Assembly: GCA_936936565.1 (NCBI GenBank)
Contig: CAKZIX010000150.1
Span: 1 to 48,077, forward strand
From: an uncultured Nocardiaceae bacterium
GTDB lineage: Bacteria; Actinomycetota; Actinomycetes; Mycobacteriales; Mycobacteriaceae
DNA: 48,077 nucleotides
Direction: 5' to 3'
In this document: positions 24,237-32,432 of the stretch, piece after piece
How positions within the stretch are numbered: position 1 is the stretch's first letter
Layout of the letters: each line of letters starts with the position of its first letter
The notes under the pieces: model-generated
The model's database searches: none
Seen by the model: the letters and a program-made list of their open reading frames with translations, nothing else
What the model was told of the DNA's origin: nothing
Position numbers and translations under genes: made by a program

Positions 24237-24556
24237 ATCGTCGATCCTAGTAGTACCCGCGGTCCATCCACAGTGGTCCGCGACAGGTCGACGTACGTGC
24301 GTGCGCATACCTCCAGCGAACTGCTCGGGTCACTACGACTTCCATCTATCTTGGCCGGTCAGGGCTGTTTTAGTGATCTGAATCACAGGTTTTCACCTAG
24401 TTATCCACAGTATCCACAGGCCGATCCACAGATTTGAGCTATCGGATTGCATCGATCCACAGGTTCTCACTATCAGAGCAACCATCTGGCGGATCTTCTG
24501 AAACTCAAATTGATTACGTTGCCACGAACGTCAGGGCGGCCAGATAGCCTGAGCCG
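24237..24556. other. 320-bp intergenic region with clustered DnaA-box-like sequences
   Basis: This gap separates the divergent rhodanese and 24557 genes. It is more AT-rich than its surroundings. One perfect DnaA box, TTATCCACA (24401-24409), is followed by GTATCCACA (24410-24418), CGATCCACA (24422-24430) and CGATCCACA (24453-24461), all on the plus strand. A further ATCCACA lies at 24266-24272. Promoters for both flanking genes must also lie here. No gene is seen. Confidence 0.55.
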
Positions 24557-25147
24557 ATGGAGCTGACCAACGAACAGCGCCAAGGACTCAACGCTGCCCT
24601 GTCCGAGGCGACTTGCCTCGGCATCGGCATCGACGAGCCGGGGGCGACCTTCAGGGTGGATTTGGAAGTACTCACGTTGCCCGCCGACGGCAACCGGCGC
24701 GTCAGTGTGGTGCTCAGCGGCGTCAGCCGCATCGCCGCATCGCTGCGCACCTTCGTCTGGACCCACGAGAAGCCGGACGTCGAGCGCCTCACGCTCGCGC
24801 AGCTTCCGGGCGCCGTGCACAGTTTCGGCGCCGCCCCCCTGCACGGCTGGGAGTTCATCGACCTGCCCGACAGCGGCTGGTCCCGGTGGAGCGAGCTGCT
24901 CAGCCTCGACGCGCACAAGCACATCGACGACGCCGTTCCGCACGTCCTGGAAATCTCGCTGGAAGAAGGCCCGGCCTCGCCGCGCGAACTCGACATCCGT
25001 GTCTGGTTCCGGGCGCTGCACGTGCAGGATTCGAACGGCCGTCCGCTGCCGCTGGAGCGCTTCATCGACGGTGGCCGCCGCTGGTGGCACGCACACAACA
25101 CCGGTGAGCTTCCGGCCATCTCGCTCGACGTGGCGCCCCGCCTCTAG
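24557..25147 (+). CDS. Hypothetical protein
   Basis: A 196-residue soluble protein I do not recognise. It alternates strands and loops (TFRVDLEVLTLP, RRVSVVLSGVSRIAASL, FVWTHEKPDVERLT) and is rich in Trp. In the middle the segment LHGWEFIDLPDSGWSRW is striking, and near the end GRRWWHAHNTGELPAIS. No signal peptide, membrane helix or known catalytic motif is seen. Codon use and GC3 match neighbouring genes, which supports it as real. Its stop is ten bases from the convergent DUF5593-like gene. The upstream gap carries the DnaA-box cluster. Confidence 0.72.
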   Translation: MELTNEQRQGLNAALSEATCLGIGIDEPGATFRVDLEVLTLPADGNRRVSVVLSGVSRIAASLRTFVWTHEKPDVERLTLAQLPGAVHSFGAAPLHGWEFIDLPDSGWSRWSELLSLDAHKHIDDAVPHVLEISLEEGPASPRELDIRVWFRALHVQDSNGRPLPLERFIDGGRRWWHAHNTGELPAISLDVAPRL

Positions 25148-25156
25148 GCCACTACC

Positions 25157-26095
25157 TCACCCGTCCAGCGCCCGCACTCGGATGATGCCCTGTGCGGGCG
25201 CTTCGCGTCGGGCGGCCACCAGCACCGCCTCCATGGCAATCCACTCCGTTGCCGGGAACCGCACGCGCACCCGCACCTGCGCGCGGGCGGCGCCGTCGAT
25301 GACGTCGCGGCACGCCCCGAAATAGGCCGCCACATCGTCCGGATGGACGGTGACACGTTCGGTGGTCCAGGGATGCAGCGGCGGTTCGGGTGCGGCCAGC
25401 CAGGCGTAGACGAGCCCGTAATCCAGGCTGACGAGGCCGACGCCGGTGTCCCCGGTGGAGGCGACGACGGCATGCAAGGCGGCCGCTTCCACCGACTCGT
25501 TGGGGACGACGATGTCGCTGATGTCGAATGCGAGCACGCGCAGTGCGCGCCCGACGCCGGACCGGGTGCGCACCACGGCGCGCAGCTGACGTAACGAGGA
25601 TTCGCCGCGGACCACGATGTCGCCGCACCACATGCGGTCGGCGCCGAAATTGACCGCCAGATCGAACGACGCCGCGCGATCCGGAAACCCGGCGATCCGC
25701 TGGAACAGATCCGGCGCGGTGCGCACCTGCTTGAGCTCGCCGCCGAACAGGTACTGCTCGAGCGCCGGTGCCAGCCGCATGATCTCCTCGTCGGGATCCC
25801 ATTCGCCCGCGCCGACCATGCGCCGTGGGTAGGGCTCCACATCGGCGCGCCCGCACCACAACTCGACGCCGAACACCTCGTCGTGCGGCCCGAGGACCGG
25901 CAGCGCGAGCAGCCGGAGCTCGGCATTGCCCCGGCGCGGGGCAACCGACGACGACACCGGGACCCCGGAGCGCGCGCATTCGACGACGACATCGGTGATG
26001 GCGCGGGCCGCCGCCGGACGCACGCGCGCCAGGCTGCCCCAGTTCTTCAGCTTGGAGCCATCGGCGGCGACGGTGTAGGTACCGTCTCCCGCCAA
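25157..26095 (-). CDS. PAS/GAF-like DUF5593 domain protein, start uncertain
   Basis: At least 312 residues. The N-terminal region (VAADGSKLKNWGSLARVRP, then PVLGPHDEVFGVELWCG) matches my memory of the mycobacterial/nocardial GAF-type DUF5593 family. The remainder, with strand-rich PAS-like segments (MWCGDIVVRGESS, LVSLDYGLVYAWLAAPEPP), could be a second sensory domain. The only standard start is TTG at 26095, but the coherent reading extends ten codons upstream (IENGWIVVEALAGDGTYTV), beginning at ATC 26125, which follows GGGGAGG by five bases. The extra residues look like the first beta strand. The ligand and function are unknown. The gene is divergent from the RHS gene. Confidence 0.75.
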   Translation of the reverse strand: MAGDGTYTVAADGSKLKNWGSLARVRPAAARAITDVVVECARSGVPVSSSVAPRRGNAELRLLALPVLGPHDEVFGVELWCGRADVEPYPRRMVGAGEWDPDEEIMRLAPALEQYLFGGELKQVRTAPDLFQRIAGFPDRAASFDLAVNFGADRMWCGDIVVRGESSLRQLRAVVRTRSGVGRALRVLAFDISDIVVPNESVEAAALHAVVASTGDTGVGLVSLDYGLVYAWLAAPEPPLHPWTTERVTVHPDDVAAYFGACRDVIDGAARAQVRVRVRFPATEWIAMEAVLVAARREAPAQGIIRVRALDG

Positions 26096-26191
26096 CGCCT
26101 CGACAACAATCCACCCGTTCTCGATCGTTTCCTCCCCGAAACGTACTGGGCAGGGAATCTACCAGCGCCGTTTCCGGTAAGGGTGCCGATC

Positions 26192-29100
26192 GTGTGTGCC
26201 GGTGGCCGCACCCACGAACCGGTCCGCTACCTCTACCCTTGGGCGGGAAAAACGGCGATTGGGGGCGGTGTGCACGCGACGGACCGGCATCCGGTCGACA
26301 TGGCTTCCGGCGCAGCGCTTTCCACGGCGACGGACCTCACCGTCGCCGGCGTGCTGCCGTTCCGGCTCGTCCGGCGACACACGTCCAACGCACTGCACGG
26401 GCGGCATTTCGGACCGTCGTGGACGTGCGTGCTCGACGAGCGGCTCGAACTCGACGGCGCCCGTATCCGGCTCGTGTGCGCCGACGGCCGGGTGCTCGAC
26501 TACGCATCGCCAGCGCCGGGCGCACAGGTCATGCCCGCCGCCGGGCCCCGCTGGCCGTTGTCGTTCGAGGCGGGCGTCTTCCGCATCTGGGACATGGCCG
26601 GCGGGATCACCCGGGAGTTCGCCGCAACCGAGGGCGCCGACGTGGTGCCGGTGCGCGCGCACCTACACCGCACCGGCCACCGGCTGGATTTCGAACACGA
26701 CGACGGCGGTCGGGTGACCGGCGTGCGCCACTCCGGCGGCGCCGTGGTGCGCACTCGGATCGATCCGATCACGCGGCTGGTCACCGCGGTCGGTGTGGTC
26801 GGCCGCGACGGTACCGGGGTGCAGGTTGCGCAGTACCGCTATACCGGCAACCGGCTCACCGAGGTGCTCGACACCGCCGAGCGCGCGCTGCGCTATACCT
26901 ACGACGACGCCGGACGGCTCACGTCCTGGACCGACCGCGCCGACACCGCACTGCACCTGCGCTACGACGCCGCCGGGCGCTGCGTCGCATACACCGGGAC
27001 CGCCGGCGCCCTGACGAACGCGATTGTCTACGAACAGGATTGGTCCCTGGATGCGCCACCCGACGGGCGGGTGGCAACGCTGATCGAAGCCGTGCGCCCG
27101 TTGGACCCGGCCGCTCCCGGCGAGCCCGGCGCGATCCTCGACGCTGTCCAGGCGCTGCCGCTGCTGGCCTCGATCGCCGCGGAGGGACCGCCGGCCACCG
27201 GCATCCGGCTGGGCCCGCCCGGCACCGCGCGCGGCGCCGCGGGGTGGTGGGACCCGGAGTTCGGTGACATCCGGATCTCGGTGTACCGCAGCACGTCACA
27301 GGGCGACGTGTGGCAAATCCTCGATGCCGCAGGCAATGTCACTCAGATCGACCGCGACCGCGCGCAACAGGTGGTGCGCACCGTCGACGCCACCGGCGCC
27401 GCAACGGTTTTCACGCGCGACGACTGGGGCCTGGTGATCGCGACGACCGCGCCCGACGGGGCCGTCACCCGCATCCAGCGCGGCAGCTGGGGCGAGCCGG
27501 TGGCCGTGCAGGGGCCGGGCGGGCGCCACTGGCAGTACACCTCCGACGGCCAGGGCAACCCGATCGCGATTTCCGGCCCGGACGGCGCCCGCATCGGCTA
27601 CGAATATCAGTCCCGCGCAACCGGTTCGGTGCTGTGTGCGCAGATCGACGCGACCGGGCTGCGCACCGAGATCGACTGCGACGACGCCGGGCTGCCGGTG
27701 CGCGTGCTGACCCCGGGACGGCGCACCTGGCGCTACGAGCGCGACGTCTTCGGCCGCGTCGTCACCGTCACCGACCCGGCAGGGCGAACCACCCACTACA
27801 CCTGGACCGTCGAGGGCCAGCTTGCGGCCCAACGCAATTCGGACGGCACCCCGCTGACGTTCGGCTACGACGGCGCGGGCCGGCAGACACTGGCCGTCGA
27901 TGCCGCGGGCCGGCGCACCAGCACCGAATATCTTGCGTTCGGCGCGCCGGCGGCGCACACCGCGCCCGACGACAGCCGGCTGACGCTGTCCTACGACACC
28001 CAGCTACGCCTGACTTCGGTCACCAATCCGACCGGGCTGACCTGGTCCTTCGAGTACGACGCCGCCGGACGGCTCGTCGCCGAAACCGACTACAACGGCG
28101 CCCGTACCGCCTACCGCCGCGACGCCGCCGGGCGGGTGGTGGCGGTGACCAACGCGCTCGACGAGGCGATCGAATACCGCTACGACGCCGCAGGCCGACT
28201 GGTGCAGGAGCGTTCTGCCGACGGGGTCACCACGCTGCGCTACGACGCACACGGCGACCTCGTGGAAGCCGCCAATGCCGATGCGATCGTACGGTTTCAG
28301 CGCGACGCTGCCGGGCGCGTGACACTCGAGCAGGTCAACGACGTCGCGGTGTCGTCGGGATGGGATGCCGCGGGCCGCCGGATCGGGCGTGCCGTGCACA
28401 CCGATCGGCTCGGGATCGGACCGGGCGTGCGCACTCGGTTCGGCTACGACGAGGCCGGTCTGCCCGCGCAGGTCGCGGCCGCGGGGGTGGCCGCCGTCGA
28501 GTTCGAGTACGACGAGCTGGCCCGCGAGAGTGCATGCGTGATCGGCGCGGCGCGGCTGCAACGGCGATTCGACCTGCGCGACCGGATCGTCGCCCAGCAT
28601 GTCCAGACGCCGACGGGCACCTCGGCCGGGTGCGAATACACCTACACCCCAGCCGGCCACGTCGGCGCCACGATCGACATCCGGCGCGGCGAGCGCACCG
28701 CCGAGTTCGACCCGGCCGGGCGGGTGCTGGCGGTGAGCGCGGGCCGCGAGCAGCGTGCCGAGAGCTACAGCTACGACGCGGCCGGCGTACCGACGGCGCG
28801 CGAGGACAACGAAACTCAGGTGATGGGCACGCTCGTCACCGCGCTCGGTACCCGCAACCGCTATTTCTACGACCGGGCCGGTCACCTGATTCGAGCAGTG
28901 CGGCAGAGCTTTTCGGGTCAGCCGGAACACTTCACCTACACCGCGCGGGGGCAGATTCGCACGGTGACGGTGGCCGACGGCACCACGTGGCGCTACGGCT
29001 ACGACGCCTTCGGACGCCGCGTGGCCAAGCAGCGCACCGACCGCGCCGGCAAGCCGTTGGACAGCGAGGTCTGCGGCTGGGACGGGCCCGATCCGGTGCT

Positions 29101-29677
29101 ACAGCACCACGTCTCCGCGACCGGCACCAGCACCCAGCTGTGGACGTATCACCCCGGTACCGGGCACCCGCTCACCCAGCACACGCGCACCGCCAAGCAC
29201 CCCGCAGATGCGTCACAGCTGGTGCTGGACAGCGCTTTTCACGCGATAGTCAGCGATCCGGGCGGGGTGCCCACCGAGCTGATCGATCCGGGGACGGGCG
29301 CGGTGGCCGGCGCCGCGGACGCCACCGCGTGGGGCCGCACGCGGTGGGACGGCGCCGCCACCGCGCTGCGCGGCGGCGGCCTGCTCCACGACCCGGAAAC
29401 CGGATTGCACTACCACCGCGACCGCTACTACGACCCGTCCACGTGCGCCTACACCACACCCGATCCGCACGGCATTGCACCGAACCCGGTTAATGCCAAC
29501 GCTTTTCGAGCGGAACCCCGCTGTGCGCACAGCCTGCCCGTGCGCGCGGGCCTCGACGTACCGTGCCATCAGTGCGGATACGGCCTCGTCGGACGGAATT
29601 CCCTTGTGAGCATATGGCTTTCGATAACGGCTTCGACATCTGGGCGCGTCTCGGTAGCTTCCGGCGCCGGTCCGTAG
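26192..29677 (+). CDS. RHS-repeat protein without recognisable toxin tip (possibly degenerate)
   Basis: About 1,161 residues. The N-terminus enters the DUF6531-like segment almost at once (HPVDMASGAALSTATDL...VLPFRLVRRHTS), so no PAAR, WXG or signal domain precedes it. From about residue 180 to 1,050 it consists of YD/RHS repeats (for example RYTYDDAGRLTSWTD, FEYDAAGRLVAETD). The RHS core motif follows near 1,073 (HYHRDRYYDPSTCAYTTPDPHG), but the expected N-x-Y...DPxGL ending is lost after NPVNANAF. The 55-residue tail has Cys pairs and resembles the antisense of an opposite-strand frame. GTG at 26192 fits AAGG upstream; 26183 is possible. Confidence 0.8.
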   Translation: MCAGGRTHEPVRYLYPWAGKTAIGGGVHATDRHPVDMASGAALSTATDLTVAGVLPFRLVRRHTSNALHGRHFGPSWTCVLDERLELDGARIRLVCADGRVLDYASPAPGAQVMPAAGPRWPLSFEAGVFRIWDMAGGITREFAATEGADVVPVRAHLHRTGHRLDFEHDDGGRVTGVRHSGGAVVRTRIDPITRLVTAVGVVGRDGTGVQVAQYRYTGNRLTEVLDTAERALRYTYDDAGRLTSWTDRADTALHLRYDAAGRCVAYTGTAGALTNAIVYEQDWSLDAPPDGRVATLIEAVRPLDPAAPGEPGAILDAVQALPLLASIAAEGPPATGIRLGPPGTARGAAGWWDPEFGDIRISVYRSTSQGDVWQILDAAGNVTQIDRDRAQQVVRTVDATGAATVFTRDDWGLVIATTAPDGAVTRIQRGSWGEPVAVQGPGGRHWQYTSDGQGNPIAISGPDGARIGYEYQSRATGSVLCAQIDATGLRTEIDCDDAGLPVRVLTPGRRTWRYERDVFGRVVTVTDPAGRTTHYTWTVEGQLAAQRNSDGTPLTFGYDGAGRQTLAVDAAGRRTSTEYLAFGAPAAHTAPDDSRLTLSYDTQLRLTSVTNPTGLTWSFEYDAAGRLVAETDYNGARTAYRRDAAGRVVAVTNALDEAIEYRYDAAGRLVQERSADGVTTLRYDAHGDLVEAANADAIVRFQRDAAGRVTLEQVNDVAVSSGWDAAGRRIGRAVHTDRLGIGPGVRTRFGYDEAGLPAQVAAAGVAAVEFEYDELARESACVIGAARLQRRFDLRDRIVAQHVQTPTGTSAGCEYTYTPAGHVGATIDIRRGERTAEFDPAGRVLAVSAGREQRAESYSYDAAGVPTAREDNETQVMGTLVTALGTRNRYFYDRAGHLIRAVRQSFSGQPEHFTYTARGQIRTVTVADGTTWRYGYDAFGRRVAKQRTDRAGKPLDSEVCGWDGPDPVLQHHVSATGTSTQLWTYHPGTGHPLTQHTRTAKHPADASQLVLDSAFHAIVSDPGGVPTELIDPGTGAVAGAADATAWGRTRWDGAATALRGGGLLHDPETGLHYHRDRYYDPSTCAYTTPDPHGIAPNPVNANAFRAEPRCAHSLPVRAGLDVPCHQCGYGLVGRNSLVSIWLSITASTSGRVSVASGAGP

Positions 29678-29793
29678 CGCAGCCGCCCGGCCAGTGTCAT
29701 CAGGTCGGCGCTGAGTAGATGCTCATCTGGGTCTACGAGAAGCTCTGCGGCAGAGGGGCGTTCGCCCAGGTCGACGTCGCCGCCGCGGCCCAT
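29569..29793 (-). CDS. Small ORF following the lipase gene, unknown or remnant
   Basis: A 74-codon frame with an ATG six bases after the lipase stop, in the same direction, so it could be the last gene of the Ig-like/lipase operon. The peptide is acidic and Pro-rich (RPSAAELLVDPDEHLLSAD, then RLRYGPAPEATETRPDVEA) with no family I know. It ends opposite the tail of the RHS gene, with which it overlaps. Third-position GC is lower than in neighbours. After its TGA another frame continues, so it may be a decayed piece of a longer gene such as an immunity protein. Confidence 0.35.
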   Translation of the reverse strand: MGRGGDVDLGERPSAAELLVDPDEHLLSADLMTLAGRLRYGPAPEATETRPDVEAVIESHMLTREFRPTRPYPH

Positions 29794-29799
29794 CGAAGA

Positions 29800-30993
29800 T
29801 CAGCAGTTCGACGGGGCGGGCACCCCGCGGAAGCGCTGCTCCATCCACTCGAATCCGGGCACCAATCCGAGCACTGCGGCCGACAGATGGTCGGGCGTCG
29901 GCGTCAGCAGCGACGTCACCTTCACCCCGGCCGCGCAGTACCGGCGCAGCGTGTTGTCGATCGAGTCGACCGGAATCAACGCGTCGGTCGGACTGTGCCA
30001 TTCGTAGATCGGCGTCTTGGGCACCGGCTGGTAGAGCTCGAGCGAGTTCTCGTCGAGCACCTTCCAGCCCTCGGGATTGTTCATGAAATCGCGGTTGTCG
30101 GTGAGCTGTCCGGCACTGCGCAGGAAGCCCCAGAACATGATCTCGTTGGTGCAGCCGTTGTTGATCCACTGGGCGAGGAACCGGCCCTGGTCGTTGAGCT
30201 GGCCTTGCACGTTGATCCGGTCGGGGTACTCGCGTTCCAGCCCGAGCGCGGCCGCCGCCGCCAGCCCGAATGCCACGTGCGACTGCCCGCCGAGGGCCTG
30301 CGCCATCTTCGACAGGTTCATCGGAACGCCGCCGGCGGCAGCTCCGACGATCTCGAGTTCGGGCGCGTAGCTGGGCGCCAGGGCCGCCGCCCACGCCGTG
30401 GCCATGCCGCCGCCGGAGTAACCCGCCAGTCCCACCTTGCTGCGCGTGACGCCGAATTCGGGCAGCTGCTTGACCGCGCGGATGCCGTCGAGCGTGATTT
30501 GGCCGCCCAATTTTGCCGCGCCGTACGACATCCGGGGCCCGAGGTGATCGGGCAGGGCCACCGCCCAGCCGCGCAGCAACGCGAGGTTGAGCCCCGGTGC
30601 CTCCCGAATCTGGTTGGTCAGGTCCGAGGTGTACAGCTCGGTCGCGATCTTGCACTTGTGCCCGAGCGAATTGATGATGTGCTGGTAGGAGGCCAGCGGC
30701 GCGTCCGGCGCGTGATTGTTGGGCCGCACGAATGTGGTGTTGCCGGCGATCGGCTTGCCGGTGGAATCGGTCGACCGGAACAGCACCTGCCAGACCCGGC
30801 TCGTCGGGAAGTACAGGTTCCACGGCATCTCCCGCACCCGCAGCACGTCGCCCGGCTTGCGGGCAGCGAAATCCGGCGGCGGCACGTAGAACGGATCGGG
30901 GTCCGGCGCCGGCATCATCGGCTGCGCGGTGCTCACCCCCACGCTCGCCACCGTCAGGATCATCGTCAGCAGGAACGTGAGGATTGCTCGCAC
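29800..30993 (-). CDS. Secretory lipase (LIP family, alpha/beta hydrolase)
   Basis: A 397-residue exported protein. The first 25 residues form a signal peptide (AILTFLLTMILTVASVGVSTAQP). The alpha/beta-hydrolase core has the nucleophile elbow GYSGG near residue 190, an Asp in SPTDALIP near 333 and a His in TPDHLSA near 367. That is the triad order of secretory lipases (PF03583). Several cysteines are likely disulfide-bonded outside the cell. GTG at 30993 has AGGAG six bases upstream. It should hydrolyse triglycerides or other esters at the surface or in the medium. It is the second gene after the Ig-like secreted protein, eight bases apart. Confidence 0.9.
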   Translation of the reverse strand: MRAILTFLLTMILTVASVGVSTAQPMMPAPDPDPFYVPPPDFAARKPGDVLRVREMPWNLYFPTSRVWQVLFRSTDSTGKPIAGNTTFVRPNNHAPDAPLASYQHIINSLGHKCKIATELYTSDLTNQIREAPGLNLALLRGWAVALPDHLGPRMSYGAAKLGGQITLDGIRAVKQLPEFGVTRSKVGLAGYSGGGMATAWAAALAPSYAPELEIVGAAAGGVPMNLSKMAQALGGQSHVAFGLAAAAALGLEREYPDRINVQGQLNDQGRFLAQWINNGCTNEIMFWGFLRSAGQLTDNRDFMNNPEGWKVLDENSLELYQPVPKTPIYEWHSPTDALIPVDSIDNTLRRYCAAGVKVTSLLTPTPDHLSAAVLGLVPGFEWMEQRFRGVPAPSNC

Positions 30994-31001
30994 GTGCTCT
31001 C

Positions 31002-31367
31002 CTAAAACACTCTGCAAGTGGTGCTGCCCGTGGCCACCCCGACACCGACGACCTTGGTGGCCACCTGCACGCTCAAGCCTTGGGCGGCGGTGACGACGTG
31101 GACGCCGGGCGCCGACGGTATCCAGTTGACGGTGGCGACGCCGCCGACCGGGGTGATCCGGTCGGTGGGTGTGAAGGTGGCGCCCGCGGCGTCGGTGAAA
31201 ACCACCGGCTCGGCGGAATCGACGCGCGCGGTGATCGTGTACGAACAACCGGAACCGTAACCGTTGCTCAATCCGGTGGGCACACTCAACTCGGTGACGG
31301 CCGCGCCGGCGTGCGGCACCGCTACCACGCTCGCGCCGACGGCGAATGGAACCAACAGTTTCAACAT
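31002..31367 (-). CDS. Small secreted Ig-like fold protein
   Basis: A 121-residue protein. Residues 1-25 are a signal peptide (MLKLLVPFAVGASVVAVPHAGAA), and the rest is strand-rich in the style of a single Ig-like domain (YTITARVDSAEPVVFTD, GVATVNWIPSAPGVHVVTAAQGLSVQV). Two cysteines, one in GSGCSYTI and one four residues before the end, could form a disulfide joining the sheet ends. The lipase gene follows eight bases after its stop, so the two are exported together. It might assist, bind or localise the lipase. No family name can be given. Confidence 0.78.
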   Translation of the reverse strand: MLKLLVPFAVGASVVAVPHAGAAVTELSVPTGLSNGYGSGCSYTITARVDSAEPVVFTDAAGATFTPTDRITPVGGVATVNWIPSAPGVHVVTAAQGLSVQVATKVVGVGVATGSTTCRVF

Positions 31368-31440
31368 GACGAACTCCGACAGGGGGTCCCCGAACCCTCG
31401 CCAAGAATAACGGTTCGGTGGCCATTTCCAGTCGGCATTG

Positions 31441-31457
31441 AAAAAGCCCGTGCGGGC
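31441..31457 (-). terminator. Intrinsic terminator, minus strand
   Basis: On the minus strand GCCCG-CA-CGGGC is followed directly by TTTTT. The stem is short but G/C-only and the T-tract makes it a standard intrinsic terminator. It would stop msrA read-through before the Ig-like/lipase operon. Confidence 0.5.
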
Positions 31458-31459
31458 CC

Positions 31460-31487
31460 TTGTGCAAGCGGTTGAAAGGCGTACTAT
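31460..31487 (+). promoter_or_regulatory. Sigma-70-type promoter of the 6C RNA
   Basis: TTGTGC (31460-31465) and TACTAT (31482-31487) are separated by 16 bases, placing transcription start near 31493-31495, just ahead of the C-rich hairpins. No coding frame begins downstream. Confidence 0.6.
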
Positions 31488-31492
31488 CCGAC

Positions 31493-31608
31493 GTGCGGCT
31501 CTCCGGTTACACCCCCCAAACCGCAAGGCTGAACGCATTCCCCCCTTGCCGTCCAGCTCAGAGAGCCCACGCGCCCCGCCAGTCATCCCCCTGCACTGGC
31601 GGGGCTTT
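31493..31608 (+). ncRNA. 6C RNA (actinobacterial C-loop small RNA)
   Basis: About 115 bases without a credible reading frame. Hairpin 1 is CGGTT-acacccccca-AACCG, with six C in its loop (31512-31517). Hairpin 2 is GCTGaACG...CGTcCAGC, with six C in its loop (31540-31545). The transcript ends in a perfect 11-bp stem, GCCCCGCCAGT/ACTGGCGGGGC (31573-31605), then TTTC. Two stem-loops each exposing at least six C define the 6C motif (Rfam 6C), an abundant regulatory RNA in Mycobacterium (B11) that pairs with G-rich ribosome sites. The promoter lies just upstream. The gene is antisense to the msrA 3' flank. Confidence 0.85.
31573..31605 (+). terminator. Terminator of the 6C RNA, also 3' of msrA
   Basis: A perfect 11-bp stem (GCCCCGCCAGT/ACTGGCGGGGC) with an 11-base C-rich loop, then TTTC on the plus strand. 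The msrA stop lies two bases beyond it, so on the other strand it may also end msrA transcription. Confidence 0.75.
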
Positions 31609-32276
31609 CACATCTGCAGGCCCACCGGGCAGCTCACGCCCGTGGCGTGCACCGGGCAGTAGCCGTTGGGGTTCTTCGCGAGGTACTGCTGGTGGTATTC
31701 CTCGGCGTAGTAGAAATCCCCCAGCGGTTCGATGTCGGTGGTAACCGCGCCGTATCCGGCCTCGGCGAGCCGCTTGCCGAACCGCTCCGCGGTCTCGCGC
31801 GCCACCTTGTCCTGCGATTCGGACGTGGTGAGGATGATCGAGCGGTACTGGGTGCCGACATCGTTGCCCTGCCGCATGCCCTGAGTGGGGTCGTGGTTCT
31901 CCCAGAAATGCTTGAGCACCGTCGGGTACGGCAGCACCACCGGATCGAACACCACCAGCACCACCTCGGAATGGCCGGTGCGCCCGGAGCACACCTCTTC
32001 GTAGGTGGGGTTGGGAGTGAAGCCGCCCGCGTAACCCACCGCCGTGGTGAACACGCCCGGCAGCGTCCAGAACTCCTGCTCTGCGCCCCAGAAGCAGCCC
32101 ATGCCGACCACGGCCGTCTCCATACCCTCGGGAAACGGCGGCTGCAGCGGCTGCCCGTTCACGAAATGCTTTGCCGGAACCGGAATTTCGGTATCACGCC
32201 CGGGTAGCGCCTCGTCCCGGCCGACCATCGTGGCCTTCGCACCGACACGACCGAACAGCTCGTCATACCACGACAT
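31608..32276 (-). CDS. msrA: Peptide-methionine (S)-S-oxide reductase
   Basis: A 222-residue MsrA that reduces the S form of methionine sulfoxide in proteins. The catalytic Cys61 lies in GMGCFWGAE. AVGYAGG, EVCSGRTGHSEVV and YRSIILTTSESQ are family segments. The recycling cysteines are at the C-terminus, Cys207 and Cys216 (NGYCPVHATGVSCPVG), the E. coli-like three-Cys form. The N-terminal 50 residues are longer than the catalytic core, as in E. coli. It is divergent from sodA, so two oxidative-stress genes share a 156-base promoter region. Confidence 0.97.
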   Translation of the reverse strand: MSWYDELFGRVGAKATMVGRDEALPGRDTEIPVPAKHFVNGQPLQPPFPEGMETAVVGMGCFWGAEQEFWTLPGVFTTAVGYAGGFTPNPTYEEVCSGRTGHSEVVLVVFDPVVLPYPTVLKHFWENHDPTQGMRQGNDVGTQYRSIILTTSESQDKVARETAERFGKRLAEAGYGAVTTDIEPLGDFYYAEEYHQQYLAKNPNGYCPVHATGVSCPVGLQM

Positions 32277-32432
32277 GCCTCGATGCTACGCGTGCTCACA
32301 TGCACACGAACCGGCTCGATTCGCAACGTGGGGTTCGACGCCCTGATGATCGGGAACATTGCGCCCCGTGTACGAATTAGTCCAGGGTGGATAGAGCCCT
32401 GTTCGCACGACATGTATCGAGGAAGGAACCTC

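Noticed and set aside
24237..24556. Chromosomal origin
   Set aside because: DnaA boxes are few and dnaA, dnaN and rpmH are absent; the neighbourhood matches a region away from oriC.
27310..29493. 727-codon plus-strand frame inside the RHS gene
   Set aside because: It is a frame-shifted reading of the YD repeats; periodic Arg-rich text comes from the repeats themselves.
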